Assembly (NCBI RefSeq): GCF_040448675.1
Contig: NZ_CP159289.1
Span: forward strand, 4,137,001 to 4,201,000
DNA from: Dyadobacter sp. 676
Lineage (GTDB): Bacteria; Bacteroidota; Bacteroidia; Cytophagales; Spirosomataceae
Length of the DNA stretch: 64,000 nt
Direction of reading: 5' to 3'
Made by a program: the position numbers and the translations under genes. Numbering within the stretch: position 1 is the stretch's first letter; the number at the start of each line of letters is the position of its first letter. Shown piece after piece: positions 9,501-17,211 of this stretch. The notes below the pieces were generated by a model. That model did no database searches. It worked only from the letters and a program-made list of their open reading frames with translations, and was not told the origin of the DNA.

Positions 9501-9987
9501 CGGCAGCGGGCGAGCCAATGCGCGATAGTGTCCGTGCGGCAGGTTGTGAAAGCCTCTCGTCTTTAAGATAGCCCTTCAAAACCTCCACCGATTCGTCCTT
9601 GCCGACCGTTTGAAGCTGGTAAATGAGGAAGTTCTTATTATCAGGGTCGTTCACTTTGGCTAATGCTTCGCCATAGGCTTCGGCGGCGTCTTTGCGTAAT
9701 GCCTCTTTGCCGGCCTGGGAAGCGTAATAGGTGAAACCACCCAGCGCAAACTGGATTTTGGTATTGTCCCCTTTTCCGGGCGGCGTCAGCATGGAAGCGA
9801 TCTGCACCAGTCCGGGCTTGCCGAGCTGGGCGAGTTCTTCCATGTTTTTCTTCAGTACCGCCTCGTTCTGCGAGGGGAGTTTCGACAAAATCGCTTTCAC
9901 CTTTGTTTCGAGCGGATTGTCCGTCTGGGCCATTAGCTGCGAGGTAGCCAGGCAGAGGGCCAGGAAATGGTATAGTCTTTTTTTCAT
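6550..9987 (-). CDS. Exported HEAT-repeat protein with two DUF1080 (3-keto-glycoside hydrolase-type) domains
   Basis: 1145 residues with a signal peptide (MKKRLYHFLALCLATSQLMAQ). Residues about 40-700 are alpha-helical HEAT-like repeats (recurrent units such as ALSSKDNKVKMAAIWAAG). Two DUF1080 lectin-like jelly-rolls follow: about 720-925, starting FVSLFNGKDLTGWKG, and about 935-1125, starting FKVLFDGTNMFEWVG. A basic tail ends the protein (GKRKSGKKK). DUF1080 enzymes hydrolyse or eliminate 3-keto-glycosides. The gene lies 56 bp downstream of a Tat-exported Gfo/Idh/MocA oxidoreductase, the partner expected to make or use 3-keto sugars. The HEAT-plus-tandem arrangement is larger than usual single-domain members. 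Catalytic function of each DUF1080 copy is inferred. Confidence 0.88.
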   Translation of the reverse strand: MKKRLYHFLALCLATSQLMAQTDNPLETKVKAILSKLPSQNEAVLKKNMEELAQLGKPGLVQIASMLTPPGKGDNTKIQFALGGFTYYASQAGKEALRKDAAEAYGEALAKVNDPDNKNFLIYQLQTVGKDESVEVLKGYLKDERLSQPAARTLSRIGSPAAGAALLQALGNADGTARLAITEALGDVHYKEAVAAIEKIATSSEQNLRKVSLYSLAEIGVPSSEPILAAAAQKAAYGYDETDATAVYLKYLARLAANGNAAAAEKAALALIKNTPDAKQSATRSSALKIYSDIKKRESVPVLVSALQSTDPQYRAAALKLGQKYLMADGTTPWLNAFKKANPTVQAEIITMLGHAESKDALPTVLKALSSKDNKVKMAAIWAAGKIGQESSIAKLIPVLKTANADEIAAIKSSLLTVKGASLVDQVATAIPNVPAPAQAALIDVLAARAASSKLPVVSAQLKSTSPEVRKSAFNALKSLATGNDLPQLYVLLNTVTASDEVSATQTAIIAAIKESGDVNSQTEAVLKQMQASPVDKQGNYLAVLAGIGGKKALTSVVSAYEGGDAVKKKSAIAALSAWADASAAKELLTIARSTSDADDFNAALTGYVSATSRSGKTPANKVIMLREALAIAKTDAQKEAILKELGRNRTFNSLLVAGKYLDQAGTRQAAAQAVMSIALANKNLYGAEIRALLTKAAPLLTGQDADYQRESIRKHLAEMPAGEGFVSLFNGKDLTGWKGLVQNPIARAKMSADSLAYKQKKADEAAFKDWFAKDGELVFSGHGDNLCTVKQYGDFEMYVDWKIQKDGDAGIYLRGTPQVQIWDTARVNVGAQVGSGGLYNNQKNPSKPSKVADNAIGEWNTFHITMIGDRVSVDLNGENVVDNVVLENYWDRNLPIFAKEQLELQAHGNEIHYRDIYVREIPRHEFVLPEAEQKDGFKVLFDGTNMFEWVGNKTDYYIQNGELVVDPRKGGKGNLYTRDEYSDFDFRFEFQLTPGANNGLGIRTPMEGDAAYVGTEIQILDNDAEIYKDLHEYQYHGSAYGIIPAKRGFLKPVGEWNYEEVRVQGSKIKVTLNGTVILDGDLAEASKNGTADHKDHPGLKRTSGHLGFLGHGSELRFRNIRIKDLSKTTPEPVETGKRKSGKKK

Positions 9988-10043
9988 CGGAAATGCCGGT
10001 GCTGTAAGCCCAACAGGCTTTTCAGTGTAGCTATTTTAGGTTC

Positions 10044-11333
10044 TTAAATGGTCCAGGGAGCGCGCATTGGCTGGTTGATGAGCCGGTTAGCACCTTCGTC
10101 GTCGATAAATTCCTGCTTATCGGGGTCGAACTTCAGGGAACGGCCCAAACGTAACGCGATCAGGCCCATATTGACGATCGTACACGAACGGTGACCGTTT
10201 TCTTCGTTCAGCGCGAATTTCTTACGGTTCCTGACGGCGTCCACGAAGTCGGTAACCTGTGGCTCGGGGTCGGGGAATGCGGCGAGCTTCTTTTCCAGGT
10301 CCGGGATATCCGATTTGAAATTGGGGTATAACTTACCTTTCGGGCCTTCGATGTAGGCAACCTTGTCGTCTTTGGCCTCGCCGTCGAGCACGATCTGGCA
10401 GCCATCGGCATAGGTATAGGTAATGCGGCGCCAGGTGCCCACTGCCTCGGTATGCTGTTGAGGGGCGTCCACTTCCACACTCACAGGACTCGTGTCGTCT
10501 TTTCCGAGGAAATATTGGATAGGGTCGATGTAATGTTGCCCCATATCGCCCAGTCCGCCGCCGTCGTAATCCCAATATCCGCGGAAAGTCTGGTGTACGC
10601 GGTGTTCGCTGTATGGTTTGTACGGCGCGGGCCCGAGCCACATGTCATAGTCGAGTTCGGCCGGTACCGGCTGGGGTACATTATTTGTTTTACCTACCCA
10701 ATAAAACTTCCAGTCGAAGCCGGTGTGCCGGCTCACGGTCACTTTCAAAGGCCATCCAAGCAACCCGCTCTGAACGAGTTTCTTAATGGGTTTGACGGTG
10801 GTATTCATTCCGTAGAAATTGCTTTCGAAGCGGAACCAGGTATTCAGGCGGAAAATCCTGCCGTGTTGCTGGACGGCCTCCACCAGGCGCTTGCCTTCGC
10901 CAATCGTGCGCGTCATCGGTTTTTCGCACCATACATCCTTGCCCGCACGTGCGGCATCGGCGGCGATAATGCCGTGCCAATGCGGCGGTGTGGCCACGTG
11001 CACGATATCCACTTCCGGAAGCTGGATCAGCTCACGGTAATCGGAAAAGGTTTTGACGCCCTTATCGACCATATTAACCGCAATTTCGAGGTGCTTTTTG
11101 TCGACATCGCACAATGCGACCACTTTGGTGCCCGCATAGGGAATGTGGCCGCGGCCCATGGAGCCGGTACCTACGATGGCTTTGGTGAGCGTGTCGCTCG
11201 GAGCGAGGTAACCTTTCCCCAGCACATGGCGGGGAACGATCGAAAACGTTGCCAACGTAGCCAGCGAGCCCTTGATAAAGCGCCTCCGGGAGGAGCGCCT
11301 CCCGGAGGCGGCTGTTCCTTTTTCTTCTTTCAT
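10044..11333 (-). CDS. Tat-exported Gfo/Idh/MocA family oxidoreductase
   Basis: 429 residues. The N-terminus is a twin-arginine signal (SSRRRFIKGSLATLATF). A Rossmann nucleotide-binding domain follows (AIVGTGSMGRGHIPYAG), with the family motif VATPPHWHG and the catalytic-lysine motif CEKPMTR. The C-terminal domain has GGGLGDMGQHYIDP. The enzyme would act in the periplasm with tightly bound NAD(P), oxidising or reducing sugars, probably at C3 given the DUF1080 partner downstream. It is likely the first gene of a two-gene operon. A perfect 13-bp inverted repeat (11281-11310) lies within the Tat-signal codons. The sugar substrate is unknown. Confidence 0.9.
   Translation of the reverse strand: MKEEKGTAASGRRSSRRRFIKGSLATLATFSIVPRHVLGKGYLAPSDTLTKAIVGTGSMGRGHIPYAGTKVVALCDVDKKHLEIAVNMVDKGVKTFSDYRELIQLPEVDIVHVATPPHWHGIIAADAARAGKDVWCEKPMTRTIGEGKRLVEAVQQHGRIFRLNTWFRFESNFYGMNTTVKPIKKLVQSGLLGWPLKVTVSRHTGFDWKFYWVGKTNNVPQPVPAELDYDMWLGPAPYKPYSEHRVHQTFRGYWDYDGGGLGDMGQHYIDPIQYFLGKDDTSPVSVEVDAPQQHTEAVGTWRRITYTYADGCQIVLDGEAKDDKVAYIEGPKGKLYPNFKSDIPDLEKKLAAFPDPEPQVTDFVDAVRNRKKFALNEENGHRSCTIVNMGLIALRLGRSLKFDPDKQEFIDDEGANRLINQPMRAPWTI
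11281..11310. repeat. 13-bp perfect inverted repeat inside the Tat-signal codons
   Basis: CGCCTCCGGGAGG and its exact complement are separated by four bases. In the mRNA this would form a GC-rich hairpin starting about 23 nt after the start codon of the oxidoreductase gene, encoding the SGRRSSRRR stretch. Confidence 0.8.
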
Positions 11334-11500
11334 TCGTTAAGGTTCTTTTAGGAAGTAAATATGATTGTTAGTGCTTGTGAAATTATGACAATATTCAGAA
11401 TGCGCCAAAGCATTCCCGGGCATTACCCGATATTAATGAGGTAAGGCAGGGAAATCGGCAGAAAAATAGCGGAAAACGGGCAATACGCGCTGCGTGCTCG

Positions 11501-13060
11501 TTACAACGGAATGTTGCCGTGCTTCTTTTTAGGCAGTACATCCACCTTGTTTTCGAGCATTTCGAAGGCCCGGATGAGCTTCTGGCGGGTCTGGTCGGGA
11601 TGGATTACCTCATCGATATAGCCCCGGTGGGCGGCGCGGTAGGGGTTGGCGAATTTGTGGGTGTATTCGTCTATTTTTTCCTGCAATTTTTCAGCGGGAT
11701 TCTCAGCCTGGGCGATCTCGCGTTTGAAGATGATCTCCGCCGCGCCGCTCGCGCCCATTACGGCGATTTCGGCGGAAGGCCAAGCGAAGTTCATATCCGC
11801 GCCGATGTGTTTGGAGTTCATGACATCGTATGCGCCGCCGTATGCCTTGCGCGTAATGACCGTAATGCGTGGAACGGTGGCTTCACAGAATGCATAAAGC
11901 AGTTTGGCACCGTTTGTGATGATCGCATTCCATTCCTGATCGGTGCCGGGAAGGAAACCGGGGACGTCTTCCAGAACCAGCAACGGAATATTGAAGCAAT
12001 CGCAAAAACGCACAAAACGGGCCGCCTTCTGGCTTGCGTGGATATCGAGCACCCCGGCTAGCACAGCGGGCTGGTTGGCCACAATGCCGATGCTGCGGCC
12101 GGCAATACGAGAAAAACCTACGACGATGTTTTCGGCGAAATTTTCATGTACTTCAAAAAAACTGTCGGGGTCGGAAAGCTCGTTGATCACCTCACGCATG
12201 TCGTAAGGCTGGTTTGCGTTCTCGGGAATGAGCATATTCAATGCGGGGCGAAGCTCGTCGCCGGGAGTATAGGGATATCGGGGCGCATCGTCCTCGCAGT
12301 TTTGTGGTATGTAGCTCAGCAATTTTTTGATCGATTGCAGGCATTCGACTTCATTGGCGGACACAAAATGCGTCACGCCCGATTTGGTCGCGTGCGTCAT
12401 CGCTCCGCCGAGTTCTTCGGAAGTTACTTCCTCGTGCGTCACCGTTTTAACCACATTAGGCCCTGTCACGAACATATAGCTCGTGTTCTCGACCATCAGA
12501 ATAAAATCGGTGATCGCGGGGGAATAAACGGCTCCGCCCGCACACGGGCCCATTACCGCCGAAATTTGCGGTATCACGCCGGAAGCCAGAGTGTTTTTAT
12601 AGAAAATATCCGCATAACCCGCCAGCGAAAGCACGCCCTCCTGGATGCGCGCGCCACCCGAGTCGTTCAGGCCAATTACCGGTGCACCGTTTTTCATCGC
12701 CAGGTCCATGATCTTGCAGATCTTCTCGGCGTGTGTTTCGGAAAGCGAACCGCCGAAAACCGTAAAGTCCTGCGCGAAAACATAAACCAGACGACCATTT
12801 ACCTTTCCGTAGCCTGTTACCACGCCATCGCCCAGGTAATGCTCCTTGTCGAGCCCGAAATCTTTGCTCCGATGCATTACAAACCGGCCTATTTCTTCGA
12901 AAGAGCCTTTGTCGAGCAGGATGGCGATGCGTTCGCGGGCGGTTAGCTTGCCCTTTGCGTGTTGGGCCCGGATCCTGCTTTCACCGCCGCCCAGTTCAGC
13001 CTCGGCATTTTTTTGGTCTAAAAGTTCTTTTTTTGAAGTAGCGGCTGGTCGGGATTCCAT
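11501..13060 (-). CDS. pccB: Acyl-CoA (propionyl-CoA) carboxylase carboxyltransferase beta subunit
   Basis: 519-residue biotin-dependent carboxyltransferase that moves the carboxyl group from carboxybiotin to an acyl-CoA, typically propionyl-CoA. The N-terminal half has the acyl-CoA site signature [14 protein letters not shown] and [13 protein letters not shown]. The C-terminal half carries [12 protein letters not shown] and the biotin-side [10 protein letters not shown]. Length matches PccB/MmdA. The biotin carboxylase and biotin carrier subunits are not in the window, so substrate choice (propionyl versus methylmalonyl decarboxylase alpha) rests on similarity alone. Transcribed divergently from porQ across a 79-bp gap. 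Confidence 0.92.
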   Translation of the reverse strand: MESRPAATSKKELLDQKNAEAELGGGESRIRAQHAKGKLTARERIAILLDKGSFEEIGRFVMHRSKDFGLDKEHYLGDGVVTGYGKVNGRLVYVFAQDFTVFGGSLSETHAEKICKIMDLAMKNGAPVIGLNDSGGARIQEGVLSLAGYADIFYKNTLASGVIPQISAVMGPCAGGAVYSPAITDFILMVENTSYMFVTGPNVVKTVTHEEVTSEELGGAMTHATKSGVTHFVSANEVECLQSIKKLLSYIPQNCEDDAPRYPYTPGDELRPALNMLIPENANQPYDMREVINELSDPDSFFEVHENFAENIVVGFSRIAGRSIGIVANQPAVLAGVLDIHASQKAARFVRFCDCFNIPLLVLEDVPGFLPGTDQEWNAIITNGAKLLYAFCEATVPRITVITRKAYGGAYDVMNSKHIGADMNFAWPSAEIAVMGASGAAEIIFKREIAQAENPAEKLQEKIDEYTHKFANPYRAAHRGYIDEVIHPDQTRQKLIRAFEMLENKVDVLPKKKHGNIPL

Positions 13061-13139
13061 GTAATGCGGGGATATGGTTACATTTGCTGGTGAACGGTTA
13101 TAAATATAGCGTCATTTTAATGATTCGGGAAATTATCGG

Positions 13140-14213
13140 ATGTTTATGAGGTCGACAGGTTGCGGTTTGCTTTTCCTGGTCATATGGCTTTGCCTGTCAT
13201 GGAACGCCTTGTACGGCCAGGTAACAGGCGGTAGGTCGCGTCTTGATTTCCTGCAATTACCCGCCCAGGCGAAGAGTACGGCTTTGGGTTCCAACCACAT
13301 TACGATTCAAGGCAACGATCCCGTCTTGTTCCTGCAAAATCCCGCACTACTCGATTCCACGAAGAGTGATAATGTATCGCTGAACCTGATGCCTTATCTG
13401 GCGGACACGAAGTTTGTGAATATGGGTTATGCCAACCGGATACGCAAAACCGGCGGCATCTGGGCCGTGGGACTGCAATACCTGAATTACGGTACCATGC
13501 AGGAAACCGACGACGTCGGCAATGTGATCGGGGAGTTCCGTGCCGCGGATTATGGCCTTTCAGCCGGTTACGGCCATACATTAGGTGCATTCAGCCTCGG
13601 TGCGACGGCCAAGCTTGTGGGCGCTTCCATCGAAAGTTACCAGACCTGGGGAATGGCGTTCGATTGGGGAGCGACGTTCCGGCACCCGCGTGAAGATTTA
13701 ACGATCGGCTTTGCAGCCAAGAACTTCGGTTTTTTAAAACAGAATTACAACGGCGCGACAACGCCCGTCCTGCCGCTGGATATCCGCATGGGTGTAACAT
13801 TCAAGCCCGAATATATGCCCGTGCGCGTGTCGTTCACGGCGCATCATCTGAACCGTTTCGATATGGTTTACAATGATCCCAACCTCTTTTATACCTACGA
13901 TATCAATGGCAATAGGCAGCCAAGGAAGGTTGGAGTGGTCGAGAAATTAGGCAGGCACCTGTCACTCGGAGCGGAAATACTGGCACATCCCGACTTCCGT
14001 ATTTTGCTGGGTTATGACCATTTGAAACGGCAGGAGCTGCGTTTGAGCAATCGCGGCGCGTTAGCCGGATTTTCGTTCGGCGCATGGCTGCGTATCCGGC
14101 GATTTGAGATCGGTTATGGCCGCGCTCAGTATGTGCCGGGGTTTGGCAGCAGCTCACTTTCGATTGTAATGAATCTGAAAAACGGTTTTGTAAAGGAAAC
14201 CAAGGACAAATAA
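13140..14213 (+). CDS. porQ: Type IX secretion system protein PorQ
   Basis: 357 residues with a signal peptide ending near YGQ (about residue 26). The rest is beta-barrel-like sequence with alternating aromatic strands, as in outer-membrane PorQ: the N-terminal SRLDFLQLPAQAKSTALGS and the PALLDS and SAGYGHTLG motifs fit. In the T9SS, PorQ works with PorU/PorV/PorZ in the cell-surface attachment complex. It stands alone here, as T9SS genes usually do in Bacteroidota. A T9SS-type substrate is encoded about 47 kb downstream. An alternative start two codons later (13146) is possible. Confidence 0.88.
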   Translation: MFMRSTGCGLLFLVIWLCLSWNALYGQVTGGRSRLDFLQLPAQAKSTALGSNHITIQGNDPVLFLQNPALLDSTKSDNVSLNLMPYLADTKFVNMGYANRIRKTGGIWAVGLQYLNYGTMQETDDVGNVIGEFRAADYGLSAGYGHTLGAFSLGATAKLVGASIESYQTWGMAFDWGATFRHPREDLTIGFAAKNFGFLKQNYNGATTPVLPLDIRMGVTFKPEYMPVRVSFTAHHLNRFDMVYNDPNLFYTYDINGNRQPRKVGVVEKLGRHLSLGAEILAHPDFRILLGYDHLKRQELRLSNRGALAGFSFGAWLRIRRFEIGYGRAQYVPGFGSSSLSIVMNLKNGFVKETKDK

Positions 14214-14242
14214 CGGACCTGGCCCGCAGGCCCGTCGGAGAG

Positions 14243-14779
14243 TCATTGGCCGCGCTTACGTTTGTAACGCAGTTGTACAAGCCCTTTTTCAAAAGACTCC
14301 GACCTCATAAGTTCGAGCTTGTGCTCTGGGCGGCCGTCCTGAAAGAGACGAATGCCATCGCCAAGGAATACCGGAATAACCGAAACCACAAATTCGTCGA
14401 TCAGATCATCCTTCATCATCGTATTCACGACATCCGCGCCGCCGTCGACAAAAATGTTTTTTCCTTCCTTTTCTTTCAGGTTGGTTACCAAGGTTTTGAT
14501 ATCTCCGGTATAGAAGCGGACATTGCCTTCCTGCGTCCGTTGCGTACGGGTGACGATGTAGCATTCTTTGTCCGCATGAGGGAAGCCGATGCCGAACGAA
14601 AGGACTTTGTCGTAGGTTTTGCGCCCGAGAATGACGGTGTCGACGGTCCGGATAAAATCGTGGTAACCATAATCTTCTCCCGGTAGCTCCACGAGCGAAA
14701 GGAATGCAAGATCTTCGTCGCGGGTTGCGATGTAGCCGTCGAGGCTGGTGGCGATGTACAATATTACTTTTCTGGCCAT
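14243..14779 (-). CDS. Dihydrofolate reductase / RibD C-terminal-like reductase
   Basis: 178 residues from the start chosen here (MARKVILYIATSLDGYIA). An ATG four codons upstream at 14791 is possible, but the first beta strand begins directly after 14779. The fold is the RibD_C/DHFR-like NAD(P)H reductase: SLDGYIA at the N-terminus, VILGRKTYD near the nucleotide site, and VDGGADVVNTM followed by VIPVFLGDGIRLF in the C-terminal half. Such stand-alone proteins (YyaP/YwjB-like) have poorly defined substrates. It converges with porQ over a 29-bp gap. Confidence 0.82.
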   Translation of the reverse strand: MARKVILYIATSLDGYIATRDEDLAFLSLVELPGEDYGYHDFIRTVDTVILGRKTYDKVLSFGIGFPHADKECYIVTRTQRTQEGNVRFYTGDIKTLVTNLKEKEGKNIFVDGGADVVNTMMKDDLIDEFVVSVIPVFLGDGIRLFQDGRPEHKLELMRSESFEKGLVQLRYKRKRGQ

Positions 14780-14840
14780 GTAGATGATCATTTGAAATTG
14801 CAGAAAAAAGGTGATGCCCGTTTCGCAGCATTAGTTGGAA

Positions 14841-16340
14841 TTACGAGCTCACAACTTTTCCCTTTTCCAGTTTCAGATAATGTTTCACGCAGCCCGGAAT
14901 TTCATTGGGATAATGCGAAACGTAGATCAACGTCCGCTGATCGGTGTCGCAAATCGCGTCCACGACGGATTTGAAATAGTCGATCGCCTCGGTGTCCAAT
15001 CCCTGGCAAGGCTCGTCGAGGATCAGCAGGGGCGGGTTTTTGACCAATGCACGCGCCAGCAGCACCATTCGTTGCTGACCTTTCGAAAGCTGTGAAAAGT
15101 CCTTTTCGATCAATTCACGGACGTGCAGGAGCTCGGCTACTTCATGTACCCGCCCGATTTGCATTTCGGTCAGTTTCTTGAAGAAAACCCCCGTAGCGTC
15201 GAAAAAACCGGATGCGATAGTTTTGAAAACAGTCGTATTCCTGGGGAAATACAAATGCAGTTCAGGCGAAACGTGGCCGATCTTTTGCTTGATGTCCCAT
15301 ATGGAAGCGCCTGCGCCACCACGCTTTTGATCGAACAAGTCATAGTCGTTCGCGAAGCGTTGCGGGTTGTCGGCGGTGATAATGCTGAGTAATGTGGACT
15401 TCCCCGAGCCATTCGGCCCCGACAGCGCCCATTTTTCCCCCTTGGCGATCTTCCAGCTCACGCCGTCGAGGATCTGGTCGTCTCCGTATCTGACGCGGAT
15501 ATTCCTTAAATCCAACGCGTTTTGGAAGTCGGTGAACTCCGGATGGCCGAAATTCGCAAGTTTCCGGGGATCGGGCTGGGGAAAGTGCGGAGTATGTGTG
15601 CCCGTGGCTTTAAACTCCGCCACCGGCATTACGGCGTCAATTTTGCCGGCTTCCAGTTCCAGCACGTGGGTAATGCTGGGCGGGATTTCCGTTGCGGTAG
15701 TAGCCATAATAATGGTCACGCCCTGCGTGGTCAGCTCGGCCAATGCATTGCGCAGTACTTCCCGTGAATGCACGTCGAGGCCGCTGAACGCATTGTCGAG
15801 CATGAGTACCTTCGGCTTTTTCAGGAGCGACTTCGCCAGGAGCATCCGCCTCGTTTCCCCATTCGAAAGGGTTACAAACGGGTGGTCGAGCAAATGGGTA
15901 ATAGACAGCAGGCCACTTACCCGGGCCAGTTCTTCGTCGCTTACTTTGGAGGGATCGAGCTTCACGGATTTGTCGTCGACGGTTCCCACCGGTTTCAGCT
16001 GGTCGGTCAGGATCGCACGCACAGTAGGGGCCCGCTCGGATTCCCAGGCATGGAAACGCTGCTGGTAATATTCGGCACCCGCGCTGACAATGCGGTTGAA
16101 TGAATAGTCGTTGGATGCCAGTTCGACGGTTTCCCGAAGCGGCGTATGCCAGCCATAGGCTATTTTCCCGGTCAATATGGGCCATTTTCCGGCGATTACA
16201 TCCAGTAGCACCGACTTCCCGGAGCCGTTCGGTCCAATAATTGCCCAGTTTTGGCCTTGTTCGATATTCCAGTTGATTTCAGAAAGGACCGTTGATTCGT
16301 ATTTGCGGACAGAAACGTTTTGAAGCGAAATGAGTGTCAT
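14841..16340 (-). CDS. Double ABC ATPase, ModF/PhrA-like
   Basis: 499 residues with two tandem ABC nucleotide-binding domains and no membrane segment. Domain 1 has Walker A GPNGSGKSVLLD (about 36-47) and the signature LSNGETRRMLL. Domain 2 has GPNGSGKSTLLS and LSKGQQRMVLLARAL with LLILDEPCQGLD. The layout matches the ModF (molybdate-related) / YlmA-like soluble ABC proteins of unclear role. I chose the start at MTLISLQNVSV because the upstream in-frame extension overlaps a terminator and looks non-coding. In domain 1 the Walker B acidic residue followed by the catalytic position reads VLMLDNAFSG, with Asn in place of the usual Glu, so this half may bind but not hydrolyse ATP. Confidence 0.85.
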   Translation of the reverse strand: MTLISLQNVSVRKYESTVLSEINWNIEQGQNWAIIGPNGSGKSVLLDVIAGKWPILTGKIAYGWHTPLRETVELASNDYSFNRIVSAGAEYYQQRFHAWESERAPTVRAILTDQLKPVGTVDDKSVKLDPSKVSDEELARVSGLLSITHLLDHPFVTLSNGETRRMLLAKSLLKKPKVLMLDNAFSGLDVHSREVLRNALAELTTQGVTIIMATTATEIPPSITHVLELEAGKIDAVMPVAEFKATGTHTPHFPQPDPRKLANFGHPEFTDFQNALDLRNIRVRYGDDQILDGVSWKIAKGEKWALSGPNGSGKSTLLSIITADNPQRFANDYDLFDQKRGGAGASIWDIKQKIGHVSPELHLYFPRNTTVFKTIASGFFDATGVFFKKLTEMQIGRVHEVAELLHVRELIEKDFSQLSKGQQRMVLLARALVKNPPLLILDEPCQGLDTEAIDYFKSVVDAICDTDQRTLIYVSHYPNEIPGCVKHYLKLEKGKVVSS

Positions 16341-16397
16341 TCGGAAAGGCAAAATAATGAAAGGGCAAATACCAAAATTTTGGCCTGAAATGGAAGT

Positions 16398-16425
16398 AAA
16401 AAAGGCATCCGTTTCGGGATGCCTT
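16398..16425 (-). terminator. Terminator after the PfpI gene
   Basis: On the minus strand AAAGGCATCCC, a 5-base loop and the complement are followed by a T6 tract. It separates the PfpI gene from the ABC ATPase gene. Confidence 0.8.
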
Positions 16426-16447
16426 TGCCAGGTATTTGAATTTCCGG

Positions 16448-16999
16448 TCAATGGTGCAGCTCCATATTGAACTCGCGGATCATCGTGTCGACGAACGCTG
16501 AAAGGTCGTCGGTGGTACGGCTTGTGATCAGTCCGTTATTGGTGACAACATCCTGGTCCACCCAGATAGCCCCCGCGTTTTCGAGGTCCTGACGGATGGC
16601 AAGGTACGAGGTGAGCGTGCGGCCGAGAACTACGTCGGCGTCGATCAGGATCTGCGGCCCGTGACAAATAGCCGCTACCGGTTTTCCCGCGAGGAAAAAT
16701 GCCCGGACGAAATCCACGGCTTTGTGGTTAATGCGAAGCGCATCCAGGCCCATTACGCCTCCGGGGAGCAAAAGGGCGTCGTAATACTCGGGCCGAGCCA
16801 TATCCAAAGGTACATCCACCGCATGGTTTCCGCCCCAGTCGAGATGGCTCCATCCTTTTACAATGTCCTTGTTTGGCGAAATGAGATGGGTGGTCGCTCC
16901 ATGCTGGTTTAGGACTTTTCTGGGACAGGTCATTTCAACCTGCTCGAATCCATCGGCAACCAGTATAGCGACTTTGATCAAATTCAGTGATTGTTCCAT
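16448..16999 (-). CDS. DJ-1/PfpI family protein (protease/deglycase-like)
   Basis: 183 residues with the complete nucleophile elbow AICHGPQ (Cys about 111) and an upstream LLPGGVMG. These mark the class I glutamine-amidotransferase-like fold of PfpI/YhbO proteins. Members act in protein or nucleotide deglycation and stress resistance. The C-terminal half reads NNGLITSRTTDDLSAF, typical for PfpI. It is a single-gene unit with its own terminator and about 210 bp of upstream spacer. Confidence 0.9.
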   Translation of the reverse strand: MEQSLNLIKVAILVADGFEQVEMTCPRKVLNQHGATTHLISPNKDIVKGWSHLDWGGNHAVDVPLDMARPEYYDALLLPGGVMGLDALRINHKAVDFVRAFFLAGKPVAAICHGPQILIDADVVLGRTLTSYLAIRQDLENAGAIWVDQDVVTNNGLITSRTTDDLSAFVDTMIREFNMELHH

Positions 17000-17160
17000 G
17001 GATTCACGTTGAAGATTAATGATTAGATTATTGCGGTAAATAATTGTACAAAAATTATGCCAATGTAAACACTGCTAATTGGGTCGAGCACGCATCCGGG
17101 CAGCCGTTGTGCCTGCTCCACACCCTGGGAAAAAGCCGTGGGGCATTCTCAATTTGGGAA

Positions 17161-17189
17161 AATAAAAAGAGCGGCATTGCTGCCGCTCC
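17161..17189 (-). terminator. Terminator after clpB
   Basis: On the minus strand, GGAGCGGCA, a short loop and the complementary arm are followed by TTTTTATTTT, about 23 bp past the clpB stop codon. Confidence 0.8.
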
Positions 17190-17211
17190 GGGTATTTGCA
17201 TTATTCCTTGA

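Noticed and set aside
10452..11351. 299-codon plus-strand frame opposite the Tat oxidoreductase
   Set aside because: Lies wholly within a well-supported gene, has no family motif and an unlikely composition.
17000..17211. tRNA or structured RNA between PfpI and clpB
   Set aside because: No cloverleaf can be drawn; the only hairpin is the clpB terminator.
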